DNA of 18,773 bases from CAYOKT01 sp964404605 (lineage in GTDB: Bacteria; Electryoneota; Electryoneia; Electryoneales; Electryoneaceae), in the NCBI GenBank assembly GCA_964404605.1, contig CAYOKT010000056.1, positions 1 to 18,773 of the forward strand. Direction: 5' to 3'. Positions 1 through 6,532 of the stretch are shown here, piece after piece; position 1 is the first letter of the stretch, and every line of letters starts with the position of its first letter. A model generated the notes under the pieces. The model made no database searches and was not told the origin of the DNA. It saw nothing but the letters and a program-made list of their open reading frames with translations. Both the position numbers and the translations under genes were made by a program.

Positions 1-117
1 CTCCTTCTCCCGAAGTGTCGGGAGAAGGATCTCGGAACGAACTGCTTCGGATTCGACGGAAACGCAGCGTTCCGAGACCCTTTCCTCGTCCCGACCTCGG
101 GACGGGTCAGGGTGACA
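1..117. repeat. Intergenic repeat of the TGTCATCCTGA/GAAGGATCT type, cut by the window edge
   Basis: This is a dense series of inverted repeats. A perfect 12-bp stem pairs 2-13 with 18-29 around loop AGTG. A 10-bp stem pairs 30-39 with 68-77 and is extended inside by 42-45 with 64-67. A 7-bp stem pairs 87-93 with 98-104. The tract ends at 104-117 with GGGTCAGGGTGACA, whose reverse complement starts TGTCACCCTGA. The right window edge (18747-18773) begins TGTCATCCTGA and ends GAAGGATCT, which also occurs here at 24-32. I infer both edges carry members of one dispersed family. No coding evidence is visible. Confidence 0.6.
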
Positions 118-149
118 ACTCCTTGCGCGAGGTGAGCAGGTGGTTACGA

Positions 150-169
150 GGGCACGGCACGCCGTGCCC
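150..169. other. Perfect hairpin (8-bp stem, CACG loop)
   Basis: GGGCACGG (150-157) and CCGTGCCC (162-169) form a perfect 8-bp stem. It lies between the edge repeat and the REP-like element, about 130 bp past the stop of the HgcAB-like gene on the minus strand. No T-run follows on either strand, so it is not a standard intrinsic terminator. It could be a transcript 3' end structure or another repeat fragment. Confidence 0.4.
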
Positions 170-212
170 CTGCAAAGGCAGCAGCCTGGGCGGCGCGCCC
201 CTGCGGAACCCC

Positions 213-282
213 TGATGAAACCCGGGACACCCTCCTTCGTCCGTCAGCCGACGGACTACGGAGGGCAGGAGTCCCGGACCCC
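213..282 (-). repeat. REP-like element copy 1 (long palindromic insert)
   Basis: Read on the plus strand, the element opens TGATGAAACCCGGGAC and closes GTCCCGG (271-277). Between them is a nested palindrome: CCCTCC (230-235) pairs with GGAGGG (260-265), and GTCCGTC (239-245) pairs with GACGGAC (250-256) around AGCC. The outer CCGGGAC (222-228) pairs with GTCCCGG. The expected GGCCACCC end is eroded. It sits just past the stop of the HgcAB-like gene (297), so it may also act as a 3' structure for that transcript. Confidence 0.65.
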
Positions 283-296
283 CCGCTTCGCGTTCG

Positions 297-1424
297 CTAC
301 CCCGCTTCCACTTCTTCCACCTCGACCGTCCGCCTTCCCGCCATGTTCATCCGTGTCCGCCGGATGGTCGCGGGCTCGATGATCCGCCCGTCGGGGTAGC
401 GGAAGCGCAGGGCGTCCTCCGGGCACTGCACGATGCAGGCCCCGCAGAGGATGCAGCTTACCGGGCGAACGATTTCCACCCGGGGCGGCGGGCCGTTCAT
501 CCGGAGGACATCGCGCGGGCAGACCTGGATGCAGTCGGCTGCGCCGGTGCACCGTTCTTCCAGCAGTTCAAGGGCGAAACGGTTGCGATAAGTATTGATG
601 CTGCTTGCGTACAGGGGAGTCGTCCCCGCGAGGTCGACCGAGAGGAGGAGCATCGTGAGGACGGCTTCGACGGCGAGGATGAGAATACCCCCTCCGGTGG
701 ACGAGCCGGTGACAGCCAGCAGACCCGCGCCGGCGGCTGTCCCGAGGAGTGCGAAAGCGGTATAGAGAAACATGCTTGGCCTGCTCGTCGCGGGCCGCTG
801 CGGCAGGGCGGCGAATACGCCGAAAACCATCAGCACCGTGTCGAGCGCGGCGATCAGGCCGAGCCGCCAGGACCACCCGAAGCCGATGATCAGCAACGCG
901 ACCAATGCCAGCGCCCAGGCCCACATCAACGCCATCTCCAGCCGTTCCCACAGGGGGAAACGCATCACGCGCTGGTCCTGCTTCACATGTCCGCCCTGGT
1001 CGAACCAGAGGGGAAGATCCTCGAGGCGTGCCGGACCCCAGGCGGCTTCCCAGCCGGTCGCCTCCCGGATTTTCCGCGGTTCAACCCCGGTGGCGGCGAG
1101 TTGCGGCAGGATGAGCCGACGGTGGTTCACCACCCCGGAAATCTCCGTGAAGCGAAGGACCGCGATGACATCGTGATGAGTGAGATACCCGCCCCCGGCC
1201 GCGCACCAGACATTGATCCCGTGGCTGTTCGCGACCAGCACCCACGCATCACGCCCGGCGAGGGCGCGGAGCAGGCGGCGCACGGTGAGGGTGAAATTGC
1301 AGGTGAGAAACACCGGCGAGTCCGGGCCGGGGTTGCCGGAACGGCGCAGCCCGGGCGGCGTGGGATGGGGGAACATCCTCATGAAGCTCTCCAGGAACCA
1401 GCCCGCGACCTTACCGATCCTCAT
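297..1424 (-). CDS. HgcAB-like fusion: corrinoid-binding membrane protein fused to a ferredoxin
   Basis: The 375-aa protein has three parts. Residues about 45-165 resemble the corrinoid domain of HgcA, with cap-helix motif NVWCAAGG (71-78; Cys74 is the probable lower cobalt ligand) and the stretch VVNHRRLILPQLAATGV (98-114). Residues about 165-270 hold roughly four or five hydrophobic helices, as in HgcA. Residues 285-345 form an HgcB-like ferredoxin. Its second cluster motif is canonical (Cys324, 327, 330, 334). The first has Ala295 where the second Cys belongs (Cys292, 298, 302 remain). HgcA normally reads NVWCA(A/G)GK, but Lys is Gly78 here, and the C-terminal Cys pair of HgcB is absent. 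The start overlaps the upstream methyltransferase stop (ATGA, 1421-1424), implying translational coupling. It probably handles a corrinoid-bound methyl group at the membrane. Mercury methylation is not supported. From memory, NCBI uses the name 'HgcAB-like fusion protein' for such genes. Confidence 0.85.
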   Translation of the reverse strand: MRIGKVAGWFLESFMRMFPHPTPPGLRRSGNPGPDSPVFLTCNFTLTVRRLLRALAGRDAWVLVANSHGINVWCAAGGGYLTHHDVIAVLRFTEISGVVNHRRLILPQLAATGVEPRKIREATGWEAAWGPARLEDLPLWFDQGGHVKQDQRVMRFPLWERLEMALMWAWALALVALLIIGFGWSWRLGLIAALDTVLMVFGVFAALPQRPATSRPSMFLYTAFALLGTAAGAGLLAVTGSSTGGGILILAVEAVLTMLLLSVDLAGTTPLYASSINTYRNRFALELLEERCTGAADCIQVCPRDVLRMNGPPPRVEIVRPVSCILCGACIVQCPEDALRFRYPDGRIIEPATIRRTRMNMAGRRTVEVEEVEAG

Positions 1425-2092
1425 CGGAGTTGTCTTCCTTTTCGTGCCGTCAGGAGAAGAAAATCACCGGGCCATGTCCGTTCCTCGTGGATTTCGGTGA
1501 AGCCCGCCTCGCGCACCCGCTCGGCGAGGTGTTCGACGGGACGCGTGGTGGTCTGGGTGAGAACGTACGCCGCCGCGGCCAGGGGCAGGCGCGCGAGGCG
1601 GTGGAGGAATCGACGGCCCGCTCCGGCCGGGAGCGCTTCATCGGCGACGGCCAGCAGGCCGCCGGGCTTCAAGCGGGTGTGGGCCGTTTTCAGGACGTAC
1701 GCCTGTTCTTCCGGGGCGAGTTCGCTGAACATCAGGCAGGAGACGACGGCGTCGAAGCTCTCCTCCACGAACCGGTCCTCGATCTCCAGGGCGCTCAACT
1801 CGATCCATTCCACCTTTCCGCCGGCGCCGCCCGGGAGTCTCTTTGCTCGCGCGACCTCCAGCATTCCCTCGTTCCTGTCGATGCCGACAACTTCAGCGCC
1901 GCGCTCGGCGCAGGCGAGGGTGAGGCCGCCGGTGCCGCAGCCAAGGTCGAGGATCCGCACCCCCGGGGCGGCGACCAGGCCGGCCATGTGCTGATAGACA
2001 CCATCGATCCGCCCGCGGGAGAGGAGGCGAATCCCCCGATCGTACCTCCACGGGGCGGATTCGAGCACCTTCATGAAAACATAACTGCTCAT
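1421..2092 (-). CDS. cpaM: SAM-dependent class I methyltransferase, CpaM type
   Basis: The 223-aa protein carries a class I Rossmann methyltransferase fold. Motif I is ILDLGCGTGG (residues about 46-55), the acidic end of strand 2 is VVGIDRNEGML, and FDAVVSCLMFSEL and LKPGGLLAVADE correspond to the later motifs. The start at 2092 gives the N-terminus MSSYVFMKVLES and a short purine-rich stretch upstream; the reading frame stays open upstream to 2176, but that extension looks non-coding. The gene ends in a 4-nt overlap with the HgcAB-like fusion. I recall this pairing being named corrinoid protein-associated methyltransferase CpaM. I infer that it supplies or removes a methyl group on the partner corrinoid, or modifies a small substrate in that pathway. 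The actual methyl acceptor is unknown. Confidence 0.8.
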   Translation of the reverse strand: MSSYVFMKVLESAPWRYDRGIRLLSRGRIDGVYQHMAGLVAAPGVRILDLGCGTGGLTLACAERGAEVVGIDRNEGMLEVARAKRLPGGAGGKVEWIELSALEIEDRFVEESFDAVVSCLMFSELAPEEQAYVLKTAHTRLKPGGLLAVADEALPAGAGRRFLHRLARLPLAAAAYVLTQTTTRPVEHLAERVREAGFTEIHEERTWPGDFLLLTARKGRQLR

Positions 2093-2203
2093 CGCATCGC
2101 CCCTGCTGTCGCCATAACGTACACTTGGGCGGTGAGAATTGAAAGACCGCCGCCGGTGGTTTACCGATGACTTCATGGATCAGCACGGCGCGCGGCGAGG
2201 AAG

Positions 2204-2212
2204 TATATTTAA
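2204..2212. promoter_or_regulatory. AT-rich -10-like patch between divergent cpaM and ferritin genes
   Basis: The 228-bp divergent intergenic region contains TATATTTAA, an AT-rich patch in GC-rich surroundings about 110 bp before the ferritin start. TATATT resembles a -10 hexamer, but no good -35 lies 16-18 bp upstream. No clear Fur-like palindrome is visible. This is a suggestion only. Confidence 0.2.
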
Positions 2213-2320
2213 CCTGCGGTAATGCTGCGAGCCGATTATTGGGGCCGCGCGGTGCGGTCGTGACCTGTCGGGGAAGGCGGTTGATACTCAACCTGGGGGA
2301 ACCCGGAAAGGAGAGGAAGC

Positions 2321-2818
2321 ATGGGCAGCAAGGGGCGTGAGATCGTCGGGATGAACGTCGATGAAGTGCTGGATCTCCTCAATTGTGCCTTCGCCGATGA
2401 GTGGCTGGCGTACTACCAGTACTGGCTCGGCGCCAAGGTCGCCAAGGGACCGATGAAGGAAGCCGTGATCGCCGAGCTGGTCCAGCATGCCGCCGACGAG
2501 TTGCGTCATGCCGACATGGTGTCGAACCGGATCATTCAACTCGGTGGGATGCCGGTCTCCGAGCCGAGAGGCTGGTACGAAGTCTCGAATTGCGGGTATG
2601 ATGCTCCCGAGAACCCCGATGTCGTCGAACTCCTGAAGCAGAATATCAAGGGAGAACAGTGCGCCATCGGCGTGTACAAGAAGATGATGGAACTGACCAA
2701 GGACAAGGACCCCGTCACCTACTTCCTGGCGCTGCAGATCCTGCAGGACGAGGTGGAGCATGAGGAGGACCTGGAGGCGCTTCAGGAAGACCTCGACCTG
2801 ATGATTCGCCGGGTCTGA
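2321..2818 (+). CDS. Ferritin-like di-iron protein (Dps-like/bacterioferritin family)
   Basis: The 165-aa protein is a four-helix ferritin-like protein. The expected ligand set is present: Glu27 (ADEWLAYYQYW), Glu60 and His63 (ADELRHADM), Glu112 (KGEQCAI), and Glu144 and His147 (DEVEHEEDLE). The N-terminal GSKGREIVG and overall length resemble the Dps-like (DpsL, 'thioferritin') proteins of archaea and anaerobic bacteria. Those proteins carry a conserved Cys pair near the active site; here Cys91 and Cys114 are 23 residues apart, and Cys22 is also present. The probable role is peroxide-dependent iron oxidation and storage, protecting against oxidative stress. The start is supported by AAAGGAGAGG about 6 nt upstream. 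It is transcribed divergently from the cpaM/HgcAB-like operon. Confidence 0.87.
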   Translation: MGSKGREIVGMNVDEVLDLLNCAFADEWLAYYQYWLGAKVAKGPMKEAVIAELVQHAADELRHADMVSNRIIQLGGMPVSEPRGWYEVSNCGYDAPENPDVVELLKQNIKGEQCAIGVYKKMMELTKDKDPVTYFLALQILQDEVEHEEDLEALQEDLDLMIRRV

Positions 2819-2912
2819 CCGGGTGGCGTGACGGGATAAAGGGCCGTCAACCCCTCCCGGATGCCGTCCGCTGCCCTCCCGGGAGCGGGGGCCGAAGATC
2901 GAGAAGGCGGGA

Positions 2913-2942
2913 GGGTGGCCCGGGACCTGTCCGCCGCGGCGG
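2913..2942 (+). repeat. REP-like element copy 2 (truncated left half)
   Basis: It starts with the family terminus GGGTGGCCCGGGAC (2913-2926) and runs into the perfect 12-bp palindrome CCGCCGCGGCGG (2931-2942). The expected right arm GTCCCGGGTTTCA is absent. Copy 3 begins 25 bp later in the same orientation, so this looks like a half-element left by a nested insertion or deletion. Confidence 0.5.
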
Positions 2943-2967
2943 CCGGGGGGCCGGAAGGTGGCTTGTA

Positions 2968-3076
2968 GGGTGGCCCGGGACTTCTCGCCGCGGCGCAGCA
3001 AAGCGAAGCCGGGCAGTCCCGGGTTTCACTCGTCACTCGGTGGAACCACATTCCATGACGCCTTTGTGTGGCCCTG
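2968..3076 (+). repeat. REP-like element copy 3 with conserved 34-bp tail
   Basis: The left terminus GGGTGGCCCGGGAC is at 2968-2981 and the right terminus GTCCCGGGTTTCA at 3016-3028, giving an 8-bp outer stem around a 34-nt insert. After a 14-nt spacer, 3043-3076 matches 10135-10168 at 29 of 34 positions by direct comparison. The tail contains CCACA...TGTGG arms. The tail may therefore belong to the mobile unit. Confidence 0.65.
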
Positions 3077-3144
3077 CCCGGCCCAGCGGGGCGGACAGGC
3101 AAACCGCGGCGAGCGGCCCCGGGAGCTACATCCTTCGCCCTCAC

Positions 3145-4434
3145 CTACCCGTTGCGTTTCCCCCGGTCCGCGATCACGAGCCCGGCGAGGAGGAGGGTCG
3201 CCGCCGCCGCCAGCGATGCCCCGATGAGAAAGGCCGTCTTCGCGCCGAGTTCCGCCCAGAAAACCCCGAAGAGCAGGCTCGCCGGCAAGGCGGAGAAACC
3301 GACCGCGCCATGATAGATGCCGTACGCCCTGCCCCTGTGTGAGGAGGGGACATAGTCCGCCACGAGGGCGCGTTCGGCGCCCTCGGTCAAACCGTAATAG
3401 GCGCCGTAGAGGACCAGCAGCCCCCAAACCGCCCGGAGGCTTGAGGTGAAAGGCATCGCGAGGTAGACGAGGAAATAGACCGCCCAGCCGGAGAGGATCG
3501 CCGCCCTCCGCCCGTACCGGTCCGACATGCGCCCCCCCGGAAGGCTGAAGAGGATTTTCGACAGGTGCAGCGAAATCCACAGTGCGCTGACATACCCGAG
3601 TCCGAGGCCGAACCGGCTTTGCGCGTAGAAGATGAGGAACAGGTCGGAGCTGTTCCCCAGGGTGAACAGGGTGACCGCGCCGAGAAACAGGTAGAACTTC
3701 GCCGGCAGGGGGGAGGCGGCGTCGCCTGCGCCTTCGTTCCGCCCGCCGGCCTCGTCTTTCACCCACTCGACGGGCACTTCACGCACCTTCCGCCAGAACA
3801 CCAGGACTCCAGCGATTCCGGGAAGCAGGGCGAGGGCGAACAGCAGGCGCAGGGCGTGCATTTCCCCGGGTCCGGGAGTGGCGTCGCCTCTCCGCCACAA
3901 CAGGGTGTTTCCGAGCAGGGCATAGAGGAAAACCGCCGCGACCAGCGGGCCGAGCACGGCGCCCGCGTGGTCCATCATCCGGTGGAAACTGAACGCCGTT
4001 CCGCGCACGTCGGCCGGCGCGGAGTCGCTGATCAGGGCGTCACGCGGAGAGGTTCGGACACCCTTTCCGATCCGGTCGATGAAGCGGAAGGCGACGATAT
4101 GCCACCCCGCTGTCGCCACGGCGGTCAGCGGACGGGCGATGGTGGACAGGCCATAGCCTGCCAGGGCCAGGGGCTTCCGCTTGCCGAGCCTGTCGCTCCA
4201 GCGCCCCGAGTACACTTTCAGCAGGCTGGAGACACTCCCGGCGAGGCCATCCATCAGCCCGACATACACCGCCGCGGCCGCCGCCGGCACCAGCCCCGTG
4301 AAGAACACCGGCAGCAGCGGATAGATCATCTCGCTGGCGAAGTCGTTGAAAAAGCTGACTACGCCGAGGAGCAGCACGTTGCCCCGAATGGCTTCCCGCC
4401 AGGGATGGGGGGAGGCCCCTTCGCGCGTCTTCAT
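3145..4434 (-). CDS. Major facilitator superfamily transporter
   Basis: The 429-aa polytopic membrane protein has about twelve hydrophobic segments. It opens with NVLLLGVVSFFNDFASEMIYPLLP, a signature of a widespread bacterial MFS subgroup annotated as drug/solute transporters. Two MFS loop motifs are visible: GRWSDRLGKRKP between helices 2 and 3, and GGRMSDRYGRRAA in the second half. The conserved FRFIDRIGKGVRTSPRDALI segment lies in the N-terminal half. The ATG at 4434 places the first helix near the N-terminus as usual. An in-frame TTG at 4506 would add 24 residues and shorten the gap to the upstream gene to 15 nt. The substrate cannot be read from the sequence. It may be co-transcribed with the NTF2-like gene. 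Confidence 0.85.
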   Translation of the reverse strand: MKTREGASPHPWREAIRGNVLLLGVVSFFNDFASEMIYPLLPVFFTGLVPAAAAAVYVGLMDGLAGSVSSLLKVYSGRWSDRLGKRKPLALAGYGLSTIARPLTAVATAGWHIVAFRFIDRIGKGVRTSPRDALISDSAPADVRGTAFSFHRMMDHAGAVLGPLVAAVFLYALLGNTLLWRRGDATPGPGEMHALRLLFALALLPGIAGVLVFWRKVREVPVEWVKDEAGGRNEGAGDAASPLPAKFYLFLGAVTLFTLGNSSDLFLIFYAQSRFGLGLGYVSALWISLHLSKILFSLPGGRMSDRYGRRAAILSGWAVYFLVYLAMPFTSSLRAVWGLLVLYGAYYGLTEGAERALVADYVPSSHRGRAYGIYHGAVGFSALPASLLFGVFWAELGAKTAFLIGASLAAAATLLLAGLVIADRGKRNG

Positions 4435-4521
4435 GAATCGGTCGTTCCCCGAAACGGTGCGATATGCACCTTTTTCCGACTGGCTGGGACCGGCCGGGTC
4501 TTCCAATACGGCCTGCGGATG

Positions 4522-4938
4522 TTACTCGTGTTCCTCCTCCGGGGGGAAGGGAATCAGGGTTCTCCAGGCCACCAGCCAGCGACCCTCCCGGCGAACAAGG
4601 ACGAAGAGGTCCCACCCGGTCTCGTCGTAGGTCTCGCCGTTCATTTCGTAGGTGATCTCGAAACGGTAGGTCGCGACCACCGTGTCGCCGTACCGGTCCA
4701 CCGCGTGGTTCATTTCCTTGAAATCCAGCACTTTGGCGTTATTGCAGAATTCCAGGTAACTCTGCACGCACACCTCCCTGCCTTCACCGCGCGTGGTGAA
4801 ATCGGGGTGGACGATCACCATGTTCTCGTGGAAAAAATCGGCGAGCCGCTTCGGGTCGCCCTTCACCCAGGTCTCATTGATCTCCTTGAGAAGTTGCAGG
4901 ATTTCCCCCTCAACCCCGGTTGCTTTTCCTGGCGCCAT
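4522..4938 (-). CDS. NTF2/SnoaL-like (DUF4440-type) protein
   Basis: The 138-aa protein is typical in length and pattern for the SnoaL/NTF2-like cone fold. It has an N-terminal helix (EILQLLKEINETWVKGDPKRLADFFHENMVI), a TTRGEGREVCVQSYLEF segment, and C-terminal strands ending in GRWLVAWRTLIPF. Such proteins are small enzymes, binding domains or association domains; nothing here fixes a substrate. The start is well supported by GGGAGGAG 4-5 nt before the ATG. It lies upstream of, and in the same direction as, the MFS transporter, so the two probably form one transcript. Confidence 0.78.
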   Translation of the reverse strand: MAPGKATGVEGEILQLLKEINETWVKGDPKRLADFFHENMVIVHPDFTTRGEGREVCVQSYLEFCNNAKVLDFKEMNHAVDRYGDTVVATYRFEITYEMNGETYDETGWDLFVLVRREGRWLVAWRTLIPFPPEEEHE

Positions 4939-5290
4939 CGGTCTCCTCCCTTCGTTGCTGTGATGAATGCAGCGCTGCCGTGGTCATCCCGGGTATGTAT
5001 GTACTCGCGATGTTGAAAGCTCTTCCGGAAAGGATAGATCCGGTTCGTGTTGGTGCTGTCCGGGTTCGTTCCGGCAAGATACTCCGCCGGGCGGAAAACC
5101 GGAAGGAGCGCGGCGAATTCCTGCAAGGTCACGAGGGGAGGAGTGTATCCATGTCGGAAGGTGGACAGGTCCTTCAGATCCGTGGGAGACCGGCTCGAGT
5201 TCCGGACTTGCGCGGGGCGGCGGGGTCTCATAGTTTACGCGCCGGCGGTACGGGCATTCCGCCGGTCAATTGGGAAAGACGTCGTTACGA
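4939..5290. other. 352-bp gap upstream of tRNA-Asn, no gene seen
   Basis: This lies between the start of the minus-strand NTF2-like gene and tRNA-Asn. Short open frames exist but lack a convincing start signal or any recognisable family. The stretch probably carries promoters for both neighbours. Confidence 0.4.
5208..5236 (+). promoter_or_regulatory. Possible sigma-70-type promoter for tRNA-Asn
   Basis: TTGCGC (5208-5213) and TAGTTT (5231-5236) are separated by 17 bp, and the -10-like box lies about 54 bp before the tRNA 5' end. The match to consensus is only partial, but the local drop in GC at 5228-5236 stands out. Confidence 0.28.
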
Positions 5291-5366
5291 TCCCCGGTAG
5301 CTCAATTGGTAGAGCGGGTGGCTGTTAACCACTAGGTTGGCGGTTCGAGTCCGTCCCGGGGAGCCA
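5291..5366 (+). tRNA. tRNA-Asn (anticodon GUU), CCA encoded
   Basis: The full cloverleaf can be drawn. The acceptor pairs TCCCCGG (5291-5297) with CCGGGGA (5356-5362). The D arm is GCTCAATTGGTAGAGC. The anticodon stem GGTGG/CCACT encloses loop CTGTTAA with anticodon GTT. The T arm encloses TTCGAGT. The discriminator base is G (5363), as expected for tRNA-Asn, followed by an encoded CCA (5364-5366). Confidence 0.97.
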
Positions 5367-5610
5367 GATCGGATGATTTATACTTGGTCCTTTTTTCATA
5401 GCCTCCCTGTCCGCCTCTCTATATAGCTAATTAATAGTCTGTTATTCCAAAGGATAGCTAACACACATGTGCGTCAGCACGAAGTCCGTTCTCGAAGAAT
5501 GAGAGGTCGATTCAGTTCTGTATGGCGCCCTCAAGGTTTGCTTCGGATTCGCGGATTTGCTTGGAGCTACCGGAACGCGCGCGCCGTCGGGAGAACCGGG
5601 TGGACCAACC
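5367..5610. other. Low-GC intergenic stretch downstream of tRNA-Asn
   Basis: Starting right after the tRNA, composition becomes AT-rich compared with the rest of the window, most clearly at 5377-5470. A six-T run (about 5392-5397) could end the tRNA transcript, although no strong hairpin precedes it. The 8-mer ATAGCTAA occurs twice (5423-5430 and 5454-5461). I searched by eye for a second copy of the tRNA 3' end and found none, so an integration site is not shown. Confidence 0.4.
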
Positions 5611-5628
5611 CAGGGCTTTCGTGCCCTG
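5611..5628. terminator. Hairpin just past the stop of the minus-strand methyltransferase
   Basis: CAGGGC (5611-5616) and GCCCTG (5623-5628) form a 6-bp stem that extends imperfectly outward. It lies 7 bp beyond the stop of the minus-strand gene ending at 5635, a position suited to a transcript 3' end. It lacks a U-tract, so it is at best an atypical terminator. Confidence 0.35.
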
Positions 5629-5634
5629 GTCCCT

Positions 5635-6192
5635 TCAGAACACGAAAGGGATGAACATCTTGGTGTGTTTCATGTACTCGCCGTAAACCGCGCCGAAGTA
5701 GCGAGTGTTCTCGACCTCTTCGACTTTGGCCGTTGCGGTCAGAAAGACCGTCGCCAGTATGGCAAGCCCACCGCCCGCCGGGGAAGGCAGTTTGAAAAAC
5801 GCGCCCCAGGCCAGGAAAAGCAACGAGCTGTAGAGAGGATGCCTGATCGTGCGATAAGCCCCGACCGTGACCAATTCCGTCGTTTTTTCGATGCTGATCA
5901 AGGAAGGATCACTCCGCTTGCTGTCCGGTTTCCCCGTCATCCGCAGGTACCACACCCCGTGAGCAACCAGGAACAGAGAGGTGAGAAGCAAGAGCCAGGA
6001 GATGACCTGGTGGATACTGAAGGGTCGAAAAAACCAGGAATCGAGGTTCAACAGGACTAAGGCGACAATGGCCACCCAGGCGAAGAGGCGGTAGAATCCA
6101 TGGGAGCGAAAACTCCGCAAGGAGGATCGTGTCAGCCAGGCAAGCGCAATGGATACGACCAGGAAAGCCAATATCTTGAGTGTAAGGGACAT
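5635..6192 (-). CDS. Isoprenylcysteine carboxyl methyltransferase (ICMT/PEMT)-family membrane protein
   Basis: The 185-aa membrane protein has about five hydrophobic segments. The N-terminal three or four span residues 1-85, and one follows the catalytic motif. The family signature is clear: TVGAYRTIRHPLYSS (the RHPxY motif that contacts S-adenosylmethionine) and the C-terminal EEVENTRYFGAVYGEYMKHT (E...G..Y..Y). In bacteria this family includes phospholipid, small-molecule and uncharacterised methyltransferases, so the acceptor is unknown. The ATG at 6192 gives the N-terminus MSLTLKILAFLV right at the first helix. The frame stays open upstream to 6756, but that part overlaps the divergent gene and does not look coding. 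Confidence 0.8.
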   Translation of the reverse strand: MSLTLKILAFLVVSIALAWLTRSSLRSFRSHGFYRLFAWVAIVALVLLNLDSWFFRPFSIHQVISWLLLLTSLFLVAHGVWYLRMTGKPDSKRSDPSLISIEKTTELVTVGAYRTIRHPLYSSLLFLAWGAFFKLPSPAGGGLAILATVFLTATAKVEEVENTRYFGAVYGEYMKHTKMFIPFVF

Positions 6193-6532
6193 GGTGCCCC
6201 CGTCCTGCGGGGTGAATGATATACCGCTTCCGGGAAAGAGCGTTTCAGGTTGTGACTGCGATAACAGTTTCAGGTTCTTGCAGCGAAGGGCCTTCGTCAC
6301 GTAAACCGTATGAAATCCGGGGCAAGTCCGCCGGAGGCGGGCAAGCCCCGGGCCACCCGCCGATAACAGGTGACCCGGTCCACCAGTCTCCTGGAGTTCG
6401 ATTCCGTTCAGCGTCGGCCGCAATCCGGTTTGAGCCTTAAGAAGGCACTCGCGGGAATCGAACGCAAGTGTATCTTTCCCGGGAATCGGGCGGGTCCGCA
6501 CACTCGCCATTCGCATCGAACGGAACGGTTTT
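6193..6532. other. 340-bp divergent intergenic region
   Basis: It separates the ICMT-family gene (-) from the oxidoreductase-desulfurase fusion (+). It contains REP-like copy 4 and no credible gene. The last 100 bp before the fusion gene are of mixed composition, but I could not pick out a convincing -35/-10 pair. Confidence 0.45.
6311..6358 (-). repeat. REP-like element copy 4
   Basis: Read on the plus strand, it opens TGAAATCCGGGGC (6311-6323) and closes GCCCCGGGCCACCC (6345-6358). The inner palindrome is CCGCC-GGA-GGCGG (6328-6340). The outer arms carry a paired change (GGGGC/GCCCC in place of CGGGAC/GTCCCG), so the stem is preserved although the sequence differs from other copies. Confidence 0.65.

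Larger units (their letters stand above)
2819..3144. other. Gene-free, repeat-filled gap between convergent genes
   Basis: This 326-bp stretch separates the ferritin gene (+) from the MFS gene (-), which converge on it. It contains a truncated and a complete REP-like element in direct orientation, then a 34-bp tail sequence that recurs at 10135-10168. I see no credible gene and no T-rich intrinsic terminator. Confidence 0.6.

Noticed and set aside
297..1424. Mercury-methylation gene hgcA/hgcB
   Set aside because: The resemblance is real, but the proteins are fused, the diagnostic Lys is Gly, one Fe-S cysteine is Ala, and the C-terminal Cys pair of HgcB is absent. It is called HgcAB-like instead.
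3565..5016. 483-codon plus-strand open frame opposite the MFS and NTF2-like genes
   Set aside because: It runs antisense across two recognisable genes and their intergenic gap, and has low-complexity Gln/Gly/Arg/Glu composition without motifs.
5291..5366. Phage or island attachment site at tRNA-Asn
   Set aside because: No second copy of the tRNA 3' end, integrase or phage gene is visible in the window.
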